Of a DNA stretch of 64,000 bases, positions 35,020 to 45,102 are shown piece by piece (positions within the stretch are counted from its first letter, which is position 1; each line of letters starts with the position of its first letter). A program made the translations under genes and the position numbers. Location of the stretch: assembly GCA_030041355.1 (NCBI GenBank), contig JASHNZ010000058.1, forward strand, positions 1-64,000. The letters run 5' to 3'. The stretch comes from Nitrososphaerales archaeon. GTDB taxonomy: Archaea > Thermoproteota > Nitrososphaeria > Nitrososphaerales > CADDZS01. The notes beneath the pieces were generated by a model, which had not been told where the DNA came from, ran no database searches, and was given only the letters and a program-made list of their open reading frames with translations.

Positions 35020-35030
35020 GGCTTTAAATC
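35020..35030 (+). promoter_or_regulatory. Predicted TATA box of srp54
   Basis: GGCTTTAAATC lies about 35 bases before the srp54 ATG, implying a leader of about 10 bases. Confidence 0.45.
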
Positions 35031-35058
35031 ATAGAAAACCGAAAGAGGCAGAATTGGA

Positions 35059-36393
35059 ATGCTTGACGGTCTAAAGGATGGGTTCCAAGGTGCAATCAAA
35101 AGACTTCTTGGCTCTTCGAGTATTGATGAACGAGAGATCAAGGAGTTTGTCAAAGACATTCAAAGAACTCTTCTCAGCGGAGATGTTAAAGCTCAGATCG
35201 TTTTCGAAGCATCACAACGAATAGAAAAAAGGGCGCTTGAAGAAAAGCCACCGCCAGGACTGCCCAGAAAAGAGCACATTGTCAAGATTCTGTATGAGGA
35301 ATTTGCCCGGATTCTAGGTGAAGAAGGGAAACTTGATTTTCCTACTAATAGGACAAACGTAGTATTGATGGTCGGGATTCAAGGCAGCGGCAAAACGACA
35401 ACTATTGGAAAGCTAGCCAGACTGTTATCAAAGAGAAATTATACGGTCGGCGTGATAGCTGCTGACACATTTAGACCCGGTGCTGTTACCCAGCTAAGGA
35501 CAATTTGCGAGTCAATTCAGGTACCTGTGTATGGAGACGAAAAAGAGAAGGACGCAACTAAAATTGCAAGAATAGGGCTAGAATATTTCAAAGCTCAAAG
35601 CGCGAATATCGCTATCATAGATACGGCAGGTCGCCATAAGGAGGAGACGGGCCTAATAGATGAGATGAAACAAATATCCAAAATAGCGTCGCCTGATCTA
35701 GTCTTTCTGGTGATAGATGGGACAATTGGTCAAGCAGCTTTTGGCCAGGCTTCCGCATTTCATAAAGCCGTCCCGGTCGGGGGAATCATAATAACCAAAC
35801 TCGATGGAGCCGCGAAAGGGGGCGGAGCTCTGGCGGCGACTGCAGCAACCGGTGCCAGGATCTTCTTCATTGGCACAGGTGAAAGAGTAGACGACTTGGA
35901 GCAGTTTTCTCCGACGCGTTTCGTAGGACGGCTTCTGGGTATGGGCGATCTTCAGTCTCTTCTTGATCGAGCAAAGGAGCTTGAGCTTGTAGCTGACGAA
36001 AAACAGGTCAAGAGAATGATGTCCGGCAAGTTAACTATGAACGACTTTCTTGTCCAAATAGAATCAGTGAAGAGGATGGGATCACTGAGAAAAATAGTTG
36101 AATCACTTCCGGGATTCTCTCAGATGAATCTTCCAAATCAAAATCTCGAAGAAGTGGAGGCCAAAATGAAATACTGGCGAGCTATGATTCAAGCTATGAC
36201 CAAAGACGAACGAAGTGATCCCGAGCTACTTAATTCTCAGAGGATCCGAAGGATAGCAAGAGGTAGCGGTGTACTTGAGCGCGACGTCAAGGATCTTTTG
36301 ACAAGATACAAGCAAGCAAAGAATGTTATGAAAGCCAGCAAGGGCCGTCAGTTCAGGGCTCTTATGCGACAGATGGGCAACCAGCAACAATAA
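35059..36393 (+). CDS. srp54: Signal recognition particle GTPase Srp54
   Basis: This 444-residue protein binds signal peptides on ribosomes and docks with FtsY. The N domain is residues 1-95. The G domain has [15 protein letters not shown] (P-loop, about 105-119), [19 protein letters not shown] and [13 protein letters not shown]. The methionine-rich M domain starts near 320, with the RNA-binding [10 protein letters not shown] motif near 395 and methionines up to RALMRQMG. It is followed by pus10, probably in one transcript. Confidence 0.96.
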   Translation: MLDGLKDGFQGAIKRLLGSSSIDEREIKEFVKDIQRTLLSGDVKAQIVFEASQRIEKRALEEKPPPGLPRKEHIVKILYEEFARILGEEGKLDFPTNRTNVVLMVGIQGSGKTTTIGKLARLLSKRNYTVGVIAADTFRPGAVTQLRTICESIQVPVYGDEKEKDATKIARIGLEYFKAQSANIAIIDTAGRHKEETGLIDEMKQISKIASPDLVFLVIDGTIGQAAFGQASAFHKAVPVGGIIITKLDGAAKGGGALAATAATGARIFFIGTGERVDDLEQFSPTRFVGRLLGMGDLQSLLDRAKELELVADEKQVKRMMSGKLTMNDFLVQIESVKRMGSLRKIVESLPGFSQMNLPNQNLEEVEAKMKYWRAMIQAMTKDERSDPELLNSQRIRRIARGSGVLERDVKDLLTRYKQAKNVMKASKGRQFRALMRQMGNQQQ

Positions 36394-36443
36394 GATTTCT
36401 CACGCAGAATTGCAAGGCAAAGCCCCTCGGGATCGCGTCAGTT

Positions 36444-37727
36444 ATGAAGAATGAAGCTATTTTGTCAAGCGGCGTCGCTAGAACTTTGGCCAAGTCGACG
36501 AGACTGTGCGCGCGTTGTTTGCGAAGGGAAGGAGTTCCAAGCCTTCAACTCCGTAAGAGTGCAGTCAACGACTCAGAGTGCGAAGTTTGCAGCGGTTTGC
36601 TGGCCAATGCTTCACACATTGCGGGGATTATCACGGAGAAACTCAAGGAATACCAATTCGAGAGCTTTGTAATTGGTACTTCGCTTCCTCAACGAATTCT
36701 TGACAAAGAAGATGAGATTCGCGCCCGTTTCAAGATTAGGGGTAGAGAGGGGATAAAAACCGAAATTACGAGATCGTTTAGCTCAGAAGTCTCAAAAAAT
36801 ACCAAGAAGAGGCTGAGCTACTTGAAGCCGGACCTGACCCTTTTGGTTTCCTTGCCAGATGGAGAAATTTCTATTACACCCAGATCTATATGGCTTTTCG
36901 CAAAATATCGCAAAACAATCCGGGGAATCGCACAGAGATCTTCTTTGTGTCAAATATGCAATGGTATAGGATGTGCCGCATGTGAGTACAGGGGAGCATC
37001 CCTCCTGAGTGTTCAATACCTCGTAAACAATTTTCTTTCCGAGAAATATCGCGCTGAGGGCTGTAGTTTCATTTGGGTAGGAAGTGAAGATGAAAGGAGT
37101 CTCGTAGATGGGGATGGCAGGCCCTTCTACGTTGAAGTGCTAAAGCCGAAGAGAAGAACTCTTATTCGTCGACTCAAGACGGCCAGATTGAATGGGGTGA
37201 GACTAAGTTCAATCGAAGTGCTTCCCTCCAAGCCGACTTTGATTCCACAATTTACAATGAGATGTTTTGCTTATCTGGTTCAGCCACCCCAGAGCGAAGG
37301 GGACATATTATCCAAGGTGATGAAGGACGAGATTGAATCTAAATTCAAAGACCTCTCAGTAAGAGTTAGACTATCTAGAAGATTCCGAGTAGTAACGAAA
37401 AGAATTCAGTCGATACTCGTGCAGGAGAGCAAAGAGGGCCATAGAGTCGTGTTAGACATAAGTTGTGACGGGGGGATTCCTATCAAGAAATTTGTTTCGG
37501 GCGAGGACGAGTGCGTATCGCCAAACTTGGCACCGTTTATTGGCGGACTAGAATTAGACCCGCAAATGCCTTTTGATATTGCAAATGTTACTTTAGCTGA
37601 CTCGAAAAAGCGATTGATTTCCGGGACTCAGTTGAAGCGCTACCGAGATGTGGACCGTAAAGATCTACCCAATCGAGAGACCAGTCAAGCAGATAATTTG
37701 GAAACTGTTGCAGAGAATACAATTTGA
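36444..37727 (+). CDS. pus10: tRNA pseudouridine synthase Pus10 (positions 54/55)
   Basis: A 427-residue enzyme. The N-terminal zinc-binding region has CARCLRREG (about 22-30) and CEVC (about 48-51), followed by a THUMP-like domain. A second cysteine cluster, CQICNGIGCAACEY, is near 170-185. The catalytic motif has GSEDERSLVDGDGRPF near 213-228, with the aspartate in the usual G-x-E-D context. Archaeal Pus10 makes pseudouridine 54 and 55 in the tRNA T-loop. The T-loop of the initiator tRNA here is interrupted by an intron, so the site exists only after splicing. Confidence 0.93.
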   Translation: MKNEAILSSGVARTLAKSTRLCARCLRREGVPSLQLRKSAVNDSECEVCSGLLANASHIAGIITEKLKEYQFESFVIGTSLPQRILDKEDEIRARFKIRGREGIKTEITRSFSSEVSKNTKKRLSYLKPDLTLLVSLPDGEISITPRSIWLFAKYRKTIRGIAQRSSLCQICNGIGCAACEYRGASLLSVQYLVNNFLSEKYRAEGCSFIWVGSEDERSLVDGDGRPFYVEVLKPKRRTLIRRLKTARLNGVRLSSIEVLPSKPTLIPQFTMRCFAYLVQPPQSEGDILSKVMKDEIESKFKDLSVRVRLSRRFRVVTKRIQSILVQESKEGHRVVLDISCDGGIPIKKFVSGEDECVSPNLAPFIGGLELDPQMPFDIANVTLADSKKRLISGTQLKRYRDVDRKDLPNRETSQADNLETVAENTI

Positions 37728-37786
37728 GGAACGGCCTGCGGAAAAAGAGGAGTTAGCGACCCATCTGCGGAGTAGTCCAAGCCTCA

Positions 37787-38004
37787 TCACTTGTAAGCTC
37801 CGGCGAATTTTGCCAGAAGCTTCTCAGACGGCTCTTCCAGTTTGGCAGTTTGAATTGCCAAACGCATCATCGGGTCGGCCATAGCGATGTCCCGCAGCTT
37901 AAACTGCTTTCTCCGATGAGCTTGTGCAGGGTATGGAGCGCTAAGTTAGCACTGAAATCCGAAATAAAGTCGAATTTGTTATGGAAAGTGAGGCGCTGGT
38001 TCAT
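37787..38004 (-). pseudogene. Possible remnant of a small gene
   Basis: On the minus strand, an ATG at 38004 opens 45 coding-like codons (ANLALHTLHKLIGESS). Overlapping it in another frame, a stretch ends with AMADPMMRLAIQTAKLEE and EKLLAKFAGAYK at TGA 37787-37789. The two halves look like one short helical protein split by a frameshift around 37890-37910. There is no recognisable family. The rest of the 500-base gap holds only the grpE promoter. Confidence 0.25.
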
Positions 38005-38167
38005 CAAACTGCGAAAGCCAAGTACAAATTGAATAGTAATTCATAAACTTGCTGGCCATCATGACGTGCAGAAATTGAAAAGATCGAGGGGACAATTTTT
38101 CGTCAACAATTCCAAGAACGCGGGCTAAAAGTTAGGAGATGCGGTTTTTCCACAACATACTACAATC

Positions 38168-38186
38168 GCGGAAATTAGTTTATATG
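38168..38186 (+). promoter_or_regulatory. Predicted BRE/TATA promoter of the grpE-dnaK-dnaJ operon
   Basis: GCGGAAATTAGTTTATATG places a purine-rich BRE-like element before TTTATAT, about 40 bases before the grpE ATG. A transcript would start about 15-20 bases before the coding region. I see no CIRCE or HrcA-type inverted repeat, so bacterial-style control did not travel with the genes. Confidence 0.5.
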
Positions 38187-38224
38187 CAGGTTAGCTAAAA
38201 CAAATTATCTTCGGAAAGAAAGAG

Positions 38225-39010
38225 ATGCGAACTCTAATGCCGATTGTGGAGGAACCAGATAGTGGAGCTGAAAACGATGCCCAAGAAAGTGAATCACAAT
38301 CCTCGTTAGAAGGGTTCAAGAATAAGAAAGATAGCTTATCCTTGAAATCAAACCCGGCAGACTCAAGCAATGCCGGCATACGCCCAGAGGATGTGGTCGC
38401 TGAGTTACGACAAGACCTACAAACTGAGAGGATGAAGAACCAAGACATATCAAAAAGATTGTTATACCTTCAAGCAGACTTTGCAAATCTTCAGAGACAG
38501 TCCGAGCGGCGCATCGCAGAGGCACGGGATGAAACGAAACTTAGATTCATCGAGGAATTAGTTTCGTTGAAGGAAGATCTGGAAAGAGCCATGTCAGTCG
38601 CGAAGGTATCGAACTCCGCGACCTTGTATGATGGATTGCGAATGTTGCTTTCGAGAATCGAAGGATCTCTTCGGGCAGAGCAAGTCGAACGAATAAACGC
38701 TTCAACAGGTTTGACATTTGATCCTCGATTGCATGAGGCAGTTGCATACTCTGAGGGAGAAACTGAGAAGGACGGGACGATATTGTCAGTAGTAAGCAAC
38801 GGGTATACTCTGAGAGGAAAGGTCATAAAGCCTGCCCTAGTTGAGGTTGCCCGGCAAAATCTCGGCGTGGTTCAGCAGGTTCAAGTGCCAAATGAGCATA
38901 GTGATACCCCACCTGTTGAAAACAAAGGCAACAAAGAGTTCAAAGAGCCAACGGAAGAGCCTTTGGAATCAACGATTAATCCACAAGAAAAGAAGACCGG
39001 AGGGAATTAG
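38225..39010 (+). CDS. grpE: Nucleotide exchange factor GrpE
   Basis: A 261-residue DnaK co-chaperone. The long N-terminal tail (about 1-60) is acidic and unstructured. The coiled coil has LQADFANLQRQSERRIAEARDE-like heptads (about 80-105). The beta domain has FDPRLHEAVAY and GTILSVVSNGYTLRGKVIKPALVEV. The C-terminal 50 residues are polar and not conserved. The gene starts the operon grpE-dnaK-dnaJ; gaps are 6 and 7 bases. Confidence 0.94.
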   Translation: MRTLMPIVEEPDSGAENDAQESESQSSLEGFKNKKDSLSLKSNPADSSNAGIRPEDVVAELRQDLQTERMKNQDISKRLLYLQADFANLQRQSERRIAEARDETKLRFIEELVSLKEDLERAMSVAKVSNSATLYDGLRMLLSRIEGSLRAEQVERINASTGLTFDPRLHEAVAYSEGETEKDGTILSVVSNGYTLRGKVIKPALVEVARQNLGVVQQVQVPNEHSDTPPVENKGNKEFKEPTEEPLESTINPQEKKTGGN

Positions 39011-39016
39011 GGCAAA

Positions 39017-40873
39017 TTGAGTAAAATAATAGGAATTGATCTTGGAACAAGTAATTCTGCGGCTGCGGTTATGATGGGTGGCAGGCCCACAATTATCCCC
39101 AGCGCAGAAGGTACAAGCGTAGGTGGAAAAGCCTTCCCATCTTATGTTGCGTTTACAAGAGATGGCCAATTATTGGTTGGAGAGCCAGCTAGAAGACAGG
39201 CCGTCTCAAATCCAGAAGGCACAATTCAAGCAATTAAGCGCAAGATGGGCACGGACTATAGGGTCAATATTTACGGCAAAGAGTACACGCCTCAACAGAT
39301 CTCTGCTTTTATTCTGCAGAAGATCAAGACCGATGCCGAAGCTTTTCTTGGGGAAAAAGTCTCTAAAGCTGTAATCACTGTCCCTGCTTACTTCAATGAC
39401 AATCAAAGGCAGGCTACCAAGGACGCCGGTGCAATCGCAGGACTGGAAGTTGTACGAATAATCAACGAACCCACAGCTGCGTCTTTGGCATACGGACTTG
39501 ACAAAGCAGGCAAGGAACAGAAGATCATGGTGTTTGATCTAGGCGGAGGAACACTGGATGTTACGATAATGGAGTTTGGCGGGGGAGTCTTTGAAGTAAA
39601 ATCAACCTCCGGGGACACGCAACTCGGCGGCACTGATATGGATAACATTCTGCAGGATTATGCGATATCGCAATTCAGAACCCAAACCGGCATTGATCTT
39701 CGATACGACAAGGTTGCGATGCAGCGGGTCAGAGAAGCTTGCGAGAAAGCCAAGATTGAGCTTTCAACTACTATTGCGACAGAGATTAATCTGCCTTTCA
39801 TTGGGTCAGACGCATCCGGTCCAAAAAACCTCAACCTCTCTCTAACTCGAGCCAAGCTTGAGGAGTTGATTGGACCAGTTATCGAAAGATGCAGGCAGCC
39901 CATGACTCAGGCTCTGCAAGATGCAAAACTCCAACCTAATCAGGTGGATAGGATTATTCTGGTTGGCGGTCCCACAAGAATGCCGATAGTTCGAAACTTT
40001 GTCGAAAGGATAATGGGTAAGCCAGCCGAGCGAGGAGTGGATCCCATGGAATGCGTTGCTATGGGCGCTGCCATTCAAGGAGCAGTACTAGCTGGCGAAG
40101 TGACAGACATTCTACTACTCGATGTAACTCCTCTTTCGCTTGGAGTTGAGACACTAGGAGGCGTGTCTACCAAAATCATTGACAGGAACACGACAATCCC
40201 GACCAAAAAAAGTCAAATTTTCACGACAGCAGCGGACATGCAAACATCGGTCACTATTCACGTACTTCAGGGAGAACGCGCCATGTCCCAAGATAATGTT
40301 TCGCTTGGCAATTTCAATTTGACAGGGATTCCTCCGGCTCCAAGAGGAGTACCGCAGATCGAAGTTACGTTTGACATTGATGCAAATGGTTTGCTGAATG
40401 TGTCCGCCAAAGATCTTGCAACAGGTAAGCAAACAGGCATTACAATTACAGCTTCAACCAAACTATCCGATAAGGAAAAGGACAGAATGGTTAAAGAAGC
40501 GGAGCAATATGCGGAAGCGGATAAGAAGAAGAAAGAAGAAGCTGAAATCCGAAATCAAGCTGATAGTTTGATCTATGCTGTAGAAAAGACAAAAGCTGAT
40601 CTCAAAGACAAGATATCCTCGGATCTCGTCTCAAAACTTGACGCAGCCACAAAAGAGCTCAAGGATGCTCTAGCAGGAACGGATATCGAGATTGTCAAAC
40701 AAAAGTCGGAGACGCTTGGGAATGTGCTGAAGGATGTGGGAACCGCGGCATACCAACAGGCCGCCTCTCAGACAGCCGCGTCGTCACCAAGTGGCAACAC
40801 ATCCGGTTCTGCAGATAATGGTCAGAAAGTCGTAGACGCTGAATACAAAGTAGACGATGATAAGAAGAGCTGA
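39017..40873 (+). CDS. dnaK: Chaperone DnaK (Hsp70)
   Basis: A 618-residue ATP-dependent chaperone, start TTG. The nucleotide-binding domain opens with [16 protein letters not shown], then [34 protein letters not shown] and [12 protein letters not shown]. The linker [16 protein letters not shown] (about 375) leads into the substrate domain, and a lid ends with a Ser/Gly-rich tail. A 24-residue insertion found in Gram-negative DnaK seems absent near residue 80, as in Gram-positive and archaeal forms. Archaeal DnaK is considered bacterial in origin. Confidence 0.97.
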   Translation: MSKIIGIDLGTSNSAAAVMMGGRPTIIPSAEGTSVGGKAFPSYVAFTRDGQLLVGEPARRQAVSNPEGTIQAIKRKMGTDYRVNIYGKEYTPQQISAFILQKIKTDAEAFLGEKVSKAVITVPAYFNDNQRQATKDAGAIAGLEVVRIINEPTAASLAYGLDKAGKEQKIMVFDLGGGTLDVTIMEFGGGVFEVKSTSGDTQLGGTDMDNILQDYAISQFRTQTGIDLRYDKVAMQRVREACEKAKIELSTTIATEINLPFIGSDASGPKNLNLSLTRAKLEELIGPVIERCRQPMTQALQDAKLQPNQVDRIILVGGPTRMPIVRNFVERIMGKPAERGVDPMECVAMGAAIQGAVLAGEVTDILLLDVTPLSLGVETLGGVSTKIIDRNTTIPTKKSQIFTTAADMQTSVTIHVLQGERAMSQDNVSLGNFNLTGIPPAPRGVPQIEVTFDIDANGLLNVSAKDLATGKQTGITITASTKLSDKEKDRMVKEAEQYAEADKKKKEEAEIRNQADSLIYAVEKTKADLKDKISSDLVSKLDAATKELKDALAGTDIEIVKQKSETLGNVLKDVGTAAYQQAASQTAASSPSGNTSGSADNGQKVVDAEYKVDDDKKS

Positions 40874-40880
40874 GAAGTAG

Positions 40881-42020
40881 ATGACGACGACAGAAAAGAG
40901 AGATTATTACGAAGTACTTGGCGTTCCCAAAGATGCCAGCAAGGATCAGCTAAAGAGCGCCTATCGGAAACTCGCTTTGCAATACCATCCTGATAGGAAC
41001 AAGGCGCCAGATGCTGAAGAACATTTCAAGGAAATATCAGAAGCCTACGCTGTCCTGTCCGATGATGCAAAGCGAGCTCAGTACGATCGCTTCGGGCATG
41101 AAGGAATACAAGGTAGATATTCATCAGAAGACATTTTCAGGACGACAAACTTTGATGAGATTCTTCGCGATCTGGGCTTTGGCGGTTTCGGTGGATTTTC
41201 CGGAAACATATTTGACATGTTTTTTGGAAATATGACAGGAAGCGGACGCGGGTCCCAGCGCGGTGCGGATCTTAGATATGATTTGGATCTAAATTTGGAA
41301 CAGGCCGCTACAGGTCTTACTACTGAAATTGAAGTGCCTAGAACGGAGCGCTGCCAAGTTTGCAAAGGCTCAGGGGCGAAGCCTGGAAGCACGCCGAGAA
41401 CTTGCACCGAGTGCGGCGGACGCGGGCAGGTCCAGAGAGTGAGCAGTTCAGGATTCGCTCAATTTGTTCGTGTGGAAACTTGCAGGGCTTGCCGCGGCCG
41501 AGGACAAGTTCTGGACAATCCTTGCAGAGACTGCAAAGGAAGTGGTGTCGTTCAGAGAAAGCGAAAGATCGAGGTGAAGATTCCTCCGGGCATCGAAGAT
41601 GAATCTTCTCTAAGATTGAGAGGTGAGGGTGACGCAGGAGACACTGGAGCGCCCTCTGGAGATCTCTATGTTGTATGCCGCGTTGTGCCTCACAAATTTT
41701 TCACAAGACAGGAAAGAGATCTTCTTTGTGAGGCATCGATTTCTTTTGCAGACGCTGCACTGGGAACCACAATCAAAGTTCCAACCATCGAGGGAAATCT
41801 TGCCGAAGTAACAGTACCTGCAGGTACCCAGTCTGGAACTGTCCTGAAGCTCAGGGGTAGAGGAATGCCAGGGCTAGGAAATACTCCAAGAGGAAATGAG
41901 CTTGTGACAATCAAGATTCAAACTCCTTCGAAGCTTTCTGATCGACAGAAAGAGCTCTTAAAGCAATTCAAGGAAATTGAGGATGAGGGTAAAGGTAAGA
42001 AAGGCTTTTTCAAGTTCTAA
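40881..42020 (+). CDS. dnaJ: Co-chaperone DnaJ (Hsp40)
   Basis: A 379-residue type I J-protein. The J domain has the HPD motif at residues 36-38 ([11 protein letters not shown]). A short Gly/Phe-rich region follows ([10 protein letters not shown]). Four zinc-binding CxxCxGxG-type repeats run from about 155 to 215 ([32 protein letters not shown]). C-terminal substrate domains follow with [10 protein letters not shown]. It delivers clients and stimulates DnaK ATP hydrolysis. Confidence 0.97.
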   Translation: MTTTEKRDYYEVLGVPKDASKDQLKSAYRKLALQYHPDRNKAPDAEEHFKEISEAYAVLSDDAKRAQYDRFGHEGIQGRYSSEDIFRTTNFDEILRDLGFGGFGGFSGNIFDMFFGNMTGSGRGSQRGADLRYDLDLNLEQAATGLTTEIEVPRTERCQVCKGSGAKPGSTPRTCTECGGRGQVQRVSSSGFAQFVRVETCRACRGRGQVLDNPCRDCKGSGVVQRKRKIEVKIPPGIEDESSLRLRGEGDAGDTGAPSGDLYVVCRVVPHKFFTRQERDLLCEASISFADAALGTTIKVPTIEGNLAEVTVPAGTQSGTVLKLRGRGMPGLGNTPRGNELVTIKIQTPSKLSDRQKELLKQFKEIEDEGKGKKGFFKF

Positions 42021-42047
42021 TTCTAGACAACGAACTCAAAATAATCG

Positions 42048-42446
42048 TTATTGTCCCTTGACTCTGACGATTTTGGTCCGGCCCAACACTTGCCAGTACT
42101 CAACATCGGCCCCAGAAACGATCTTTGATTTTATCTCCTCATCGGCTGGCATAGGGATGTCCAAGGTTTCAAAAGTCTCAAGATCCATTAGTTGAACTGA
42201 TTGCGGAGTCGATGAGACTATTTGCCCAGATTTTTTTTCAATAAGAGGAACTTCAACGTTCGTCGAGACCGGGGACACAAGACTGCGCTTGACGCTGTCA
42301 AAAACACCTATCCCCACTATGCGAGCTTTGGCAGCGCCGTGTTTTCCTGGCTTGCTCTTGTCATATTCAACGATCCGGCATGGTTCTCCATCTATCATCA
42401 CGTAAGAACCTTCCTTGAGGCTTCCTAGATCGACTGGTTTGCTCAT
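42048..42446 (-). CDS. eif5a: Translation factor aIF5A
   Basis: This 132-residue elongation/termination factor helps ribosomes at stall-prone motifs such as polyproline. The hypusine lysine is K35 in SKPGKHGAAKARI. The C-terminal OB fold has QLMDLETFETLDIPMP. No deoxyhypusine synthase is in the window. The gene converges with dnaJ. Confidence 0.95.
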   Translation of the reverse strand: MSKPVDLGSLKEGSYVMIDGEPCRIVEYDKSKPGKHGAAKARIVGIGVFDSVKRSLVSPVSTNVEVPLIEKKSGQIVSSTPQSVQLMDLETFETLDIPMPADEEIKSKIVSGADVEYWQVLGRTKIVRVKGQ

Positions 42447-42722
42447 AGATAGCTCACAAAGAAGAAGCTCGATGAAAATTTTGACACATGCTTATTTAAC
42501 GTTAATCTTTCGTGAAAAAAGAATTATCCATAATCTTTCAAGACTTTTTCAGGTATCTGAACGACTGGGAAAGCTCATCGTTGGGTAACTAATTTTAGAG
42601 CGAATCCAGACTATCTGTCTTTAGTTTCAAAGTGAGAAATTCAAACGAAATTATCTCGAGTCGCTGTCATTTCAAAGGAAGGGCACGGGGAGGCCAAGGA
42701 AGTAGCACGCGACATAGCCCAA

Positions 42723-43466
42723 ATGTTGCTCAATAGAGGCCTTTCTGTAACTAGTTTTCCTAATCTCCATCTAAAAAATGTGGATCACGTCCCGGCAGTA
42801 AAGGAAGTGGGCGGCAAAGTGGACCTTATCGTCACTGTCTCAGGCGACGGAACGATTCTGCGCATGCTTCGAACGCTGGATAACACAATTCCTTGTTTAT
42901 GTGTGAATGTCGGGGGCCGCGGCATATTGGCAGAGATAAAACCAGATCAAGCGAGAATCGCGTTCGACAAGATTCTAAAGGGAGACATGATGCTTGAAAG
43001 AAGATCAAGAATCACCTCGAAAGTCAAGGAAACAACTCTACCTCCAGCTCTGAATGAAGTCCATTTGGTGCGTCAGACAGTGGCACACACGCCGACCTTT
43101 ACAATTGACTTCGATTCGGGAGCCGTCTTTTCTCAGAGGATGGACGGCATTTTGATAACCACGCCGACAGGATCGACGGGTCACTCGTACTCTTACGGCG
43201 CTCCTTTCTTGGAAGGATCTCTTGATGTATTCATGATCACCCCAGAAGGATCGATCAACAGGTTTCCCACCGTCGTAAAAGGTTCGGATTCCTCGGTGAG
43301 GATTCTTGGAACATTTGCCCTCGATCTTGTTATTGATGGGCAGGATGTTTTCAGCGTGGAGGGCGACACTTTTGTCACTTTCAAGAAACACGAGCGAGAT
43401 GCGGTTTTTGTTCGCTTCGACAGCGCAGGAGCATTCAGACAGCTTAAGAATCTAGGTTTCAAATAG
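42723..43466 (+). CDS. nadK: NAD kinase
   Basis: 247 residues from the first ATG. It makes NADP from NAD with ATP. The GGDGT-type motif reads VSGDGTILRML (about 39-49). NVGGRGILAEI near 64 and TTPTGSTGHSYSYGAPF near 147 are family marks. The conserved first strand, VAVISKEGHGEAKEVARDIA, is encoded upstream in the same frame from 42660, but no ATG, GTG or TTG lies between it and the TGA at 42633-42635. ATT at 42639 is the best candidate for the true start, which would add 28 residues. Confidence 0.93.
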   Translation: MLLNRGLSVTSFPNLHLKNVDHVPAVKEVGGKVDLIVTVSGDGTILRMLRTLDNTIPCLCVNVGGRGILAEIKPDQARIAFDKILKGDMMLERRSRITSKVKETTLPPALNEVHLVRQTVAHTPTFTIDFDSGAVFSQRMDGILITTPTGSTGHSYSYGAPFLEGSLDVFMITPEGSINRFPTVVKGSDSSVRILGTFALDLVIDGQDVFSVEGDTFVTFKKHERDAVFVRFDSAGAFRQLKNLGFK

Positions 43467-43713
43467 ACTAAAATGTGTCGGAGAAAAAACAAACGAAAAG
43501 TTTGAAAAGGCGTGATCCGGGGATTAAATCTGTTTCGTACTTGGAAAAGGAAAATGATTGCGAACTCGCCAACCATGCGACGAACTATTCCTAGTTCGCC
43601 CATGGTAGTTGTTCTCTGTTGAATGGGGTTTTGACCGGATAATTCTGTGCCAATCGATCCGAGCATATGTTTCTGAACATAGAATGGTTTTTCGAAGGGT
43701 CAAACGTTAGTTC

Positions 43714-44202
43714 ATGCCGCAGCAATATCTCGTGTTAGATACGACCGCATTCTACGCCGGCGTGCCTTACACTAACACTACGGAAAACTTGGTTACAACG
43801 CCGGATGTAATCAGCGAGGTTTCGAACGAGAGAACGAGAACACTCATTGCTCTTTCAAAAATTAACGTTCTTCAGGGCACTCTCGCCAATTTGAAAACGG
43901 TGAAGGATGCGGCTCGAAGGACCGGTGATAACTCTATGACTGCTGCCGATTTGAGTGTACTCGCGCTATGCCTGAGCATTAGGGAAGAAGGGAATGAAGC
44001 GATTCTTCTTTCTGATGATTTTGCTGTGGAGAATGTCGCATCAACCTTGGGAATAAAAGCTAGACCTCTTATGACGAATGGAATAAAGACGGCCTCTGAA
44101 TGGGTATTTTTCTGTCCGGCATGCGGAAAGAGATACCAAAAACAGAGGGCCGACTGCCTCGTATGTGGAACAAGACTCGAAAAAAGACTAAAGCGGAACT
44201 AG
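43714..44202 (+). CDS. nob1: Endoribonuclease Nob1
   Basis: This 162-residue enzyme matures the 3' end of 16S rRNA. A PIN domain begins with YLVLDTTAFYAG (catalytic D9) and continues to ILLSDDFAVENVA (about 107-119). The C-terminal zinc ribbon has CPACGKRYQKQRADCLVCG (about 134-152). Length matches archaeal Nob1. The dimethylase KsgA, acting at the same rRNA end, is encoded at 31.8 kb. Confidence 0.93.
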   Translation: MPQQYLVLDTTAFYAGVPYTNTTENLVTTPDVISEVSNERTRTLIALSKINVLQGTLANLKTVKDAARRTGDNSMTAADLSVLALCLSIREEGNEAILLSDDFAVENVASTLGIKARPLMTNGIKTASEWVFFCPACGKRYQKQRADCLVCGTRLEKRLKRN

Positions 44203-44227
44203 AATTTCCGCAAATTCTCTGCGTTTT

Positions 44228-44893
44228 CTAAAAAGAATGGATCTTCAAAGTAGGGCTCTTCAAATGCCCATTGATTGCGACATTCAGCAGAATAGCCGTA
44301 AGTCCCTCAATCTCCGCAGCGGTTTCAAGGCTGCCAGCATACAAAGGTCGCAGTCCTTGTATTGAAGAAACTATATCGGCAGTTCGCAAGTAGCCATCTG
44401 GGTCATCACAGCAAACAAGAACATCTGCGTCTATAGTTTCTTCATTATAGAGTACCTTTGCCGGAATTGTTTGAAACGCGCTCGCGACAGTAACTGTTCT
44501 GGGTAGAATGTTTTGAATGCTCTGAGCGATCGAAGATGCGTTCTGGATCGGGACGAAGTACTTTCCAGACTTCTGAATGGCCGCAACTGCAGAGATTAGA
44601 AGCTGATTTCCTGAAAATTTGTCTCGCAGTGCCATTACTGTTTCAATTGCCACAGCGTAGGGCACCGTGAGAAGAACAACATCACAGGAGGACGACACGT
44701 AATCGTTAGTGACCGCTTTAAGTCGCGTATTGAGATCGTTACGCACTCTCTTCTCATTCATTATTCCCTGGATCGCAGCTTCTGCTTTTTCTTTGCTTCT
44801 CGAGCCTAGTAGGACTTCGTATTTCTTTACCAAGTGGACCGCCAGAGCAGATCCAATATCTCCGGTGCCTCCAATCAATCCTATTCTTGGCAT
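44228..44893 (-). CDS. npdG: NADPH-dependent F420 reductase-type enzyme
   Basis: This 221-residue Rossmann protein begins with RIGLIGGTGDIGSALAVHL, then LLGSRSKEKAEAAI, the NADP phosphate-binding SR typical of F420:NADP oxidoreductases. VVLLTVPYAVAIETV and the C-terminal TAEIEGLTAILLNVAI complete the family pattern. It moves hydride between F420H2 and NADP. Thaumarchaeota are known to make F420, so this fits; a related NADP reductase cannot be excluded. Confidence 0.85.
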   Translation of the reverse strand: MPRIGLIGGTGDIGSALAVHLVKKYEVLLGSRSKEKAEAAIQGIMNEKRVRNDLNTRLKAVTNDYVSSSCDVVLLTVPYAVAIETVMALRDKFSGNQLLISAVAAIQKSGKYFVPIQNASSIAQSIQNILPRTVTVASAFQTIPAKVLYNEETIDADVLVCCDDPDGYLRTADIVSSIQGLRPLYAGSLETAAEIEGLTAILLNVAINGHLKSPTLKIHSF

Positions 44894-45102
44894 TAGGCCG
44901 ATGGGCGGAATTCCGCCACTTATCCTTTTGTCGCTGCTAGTGGCTTTCTGTCTGTCACTAGTCGCTTACGAGCAGAAACGATAATAAAACTACTTCACGA
45001 CTCAACAAGAAAACTTGACTAGATCGGATTTCACCGATCAAGTGAGCTGGACTCGGATTCAAGCATTAACTCTCAAAAAAACTGAACTATGATGATTTCT
45101 GA

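Noticed and set aside
43193-43666. 157-codon minus-strand frame over the NAD kinase end
   Set aside because: Antisense shadow of nadK with no domain pattern.
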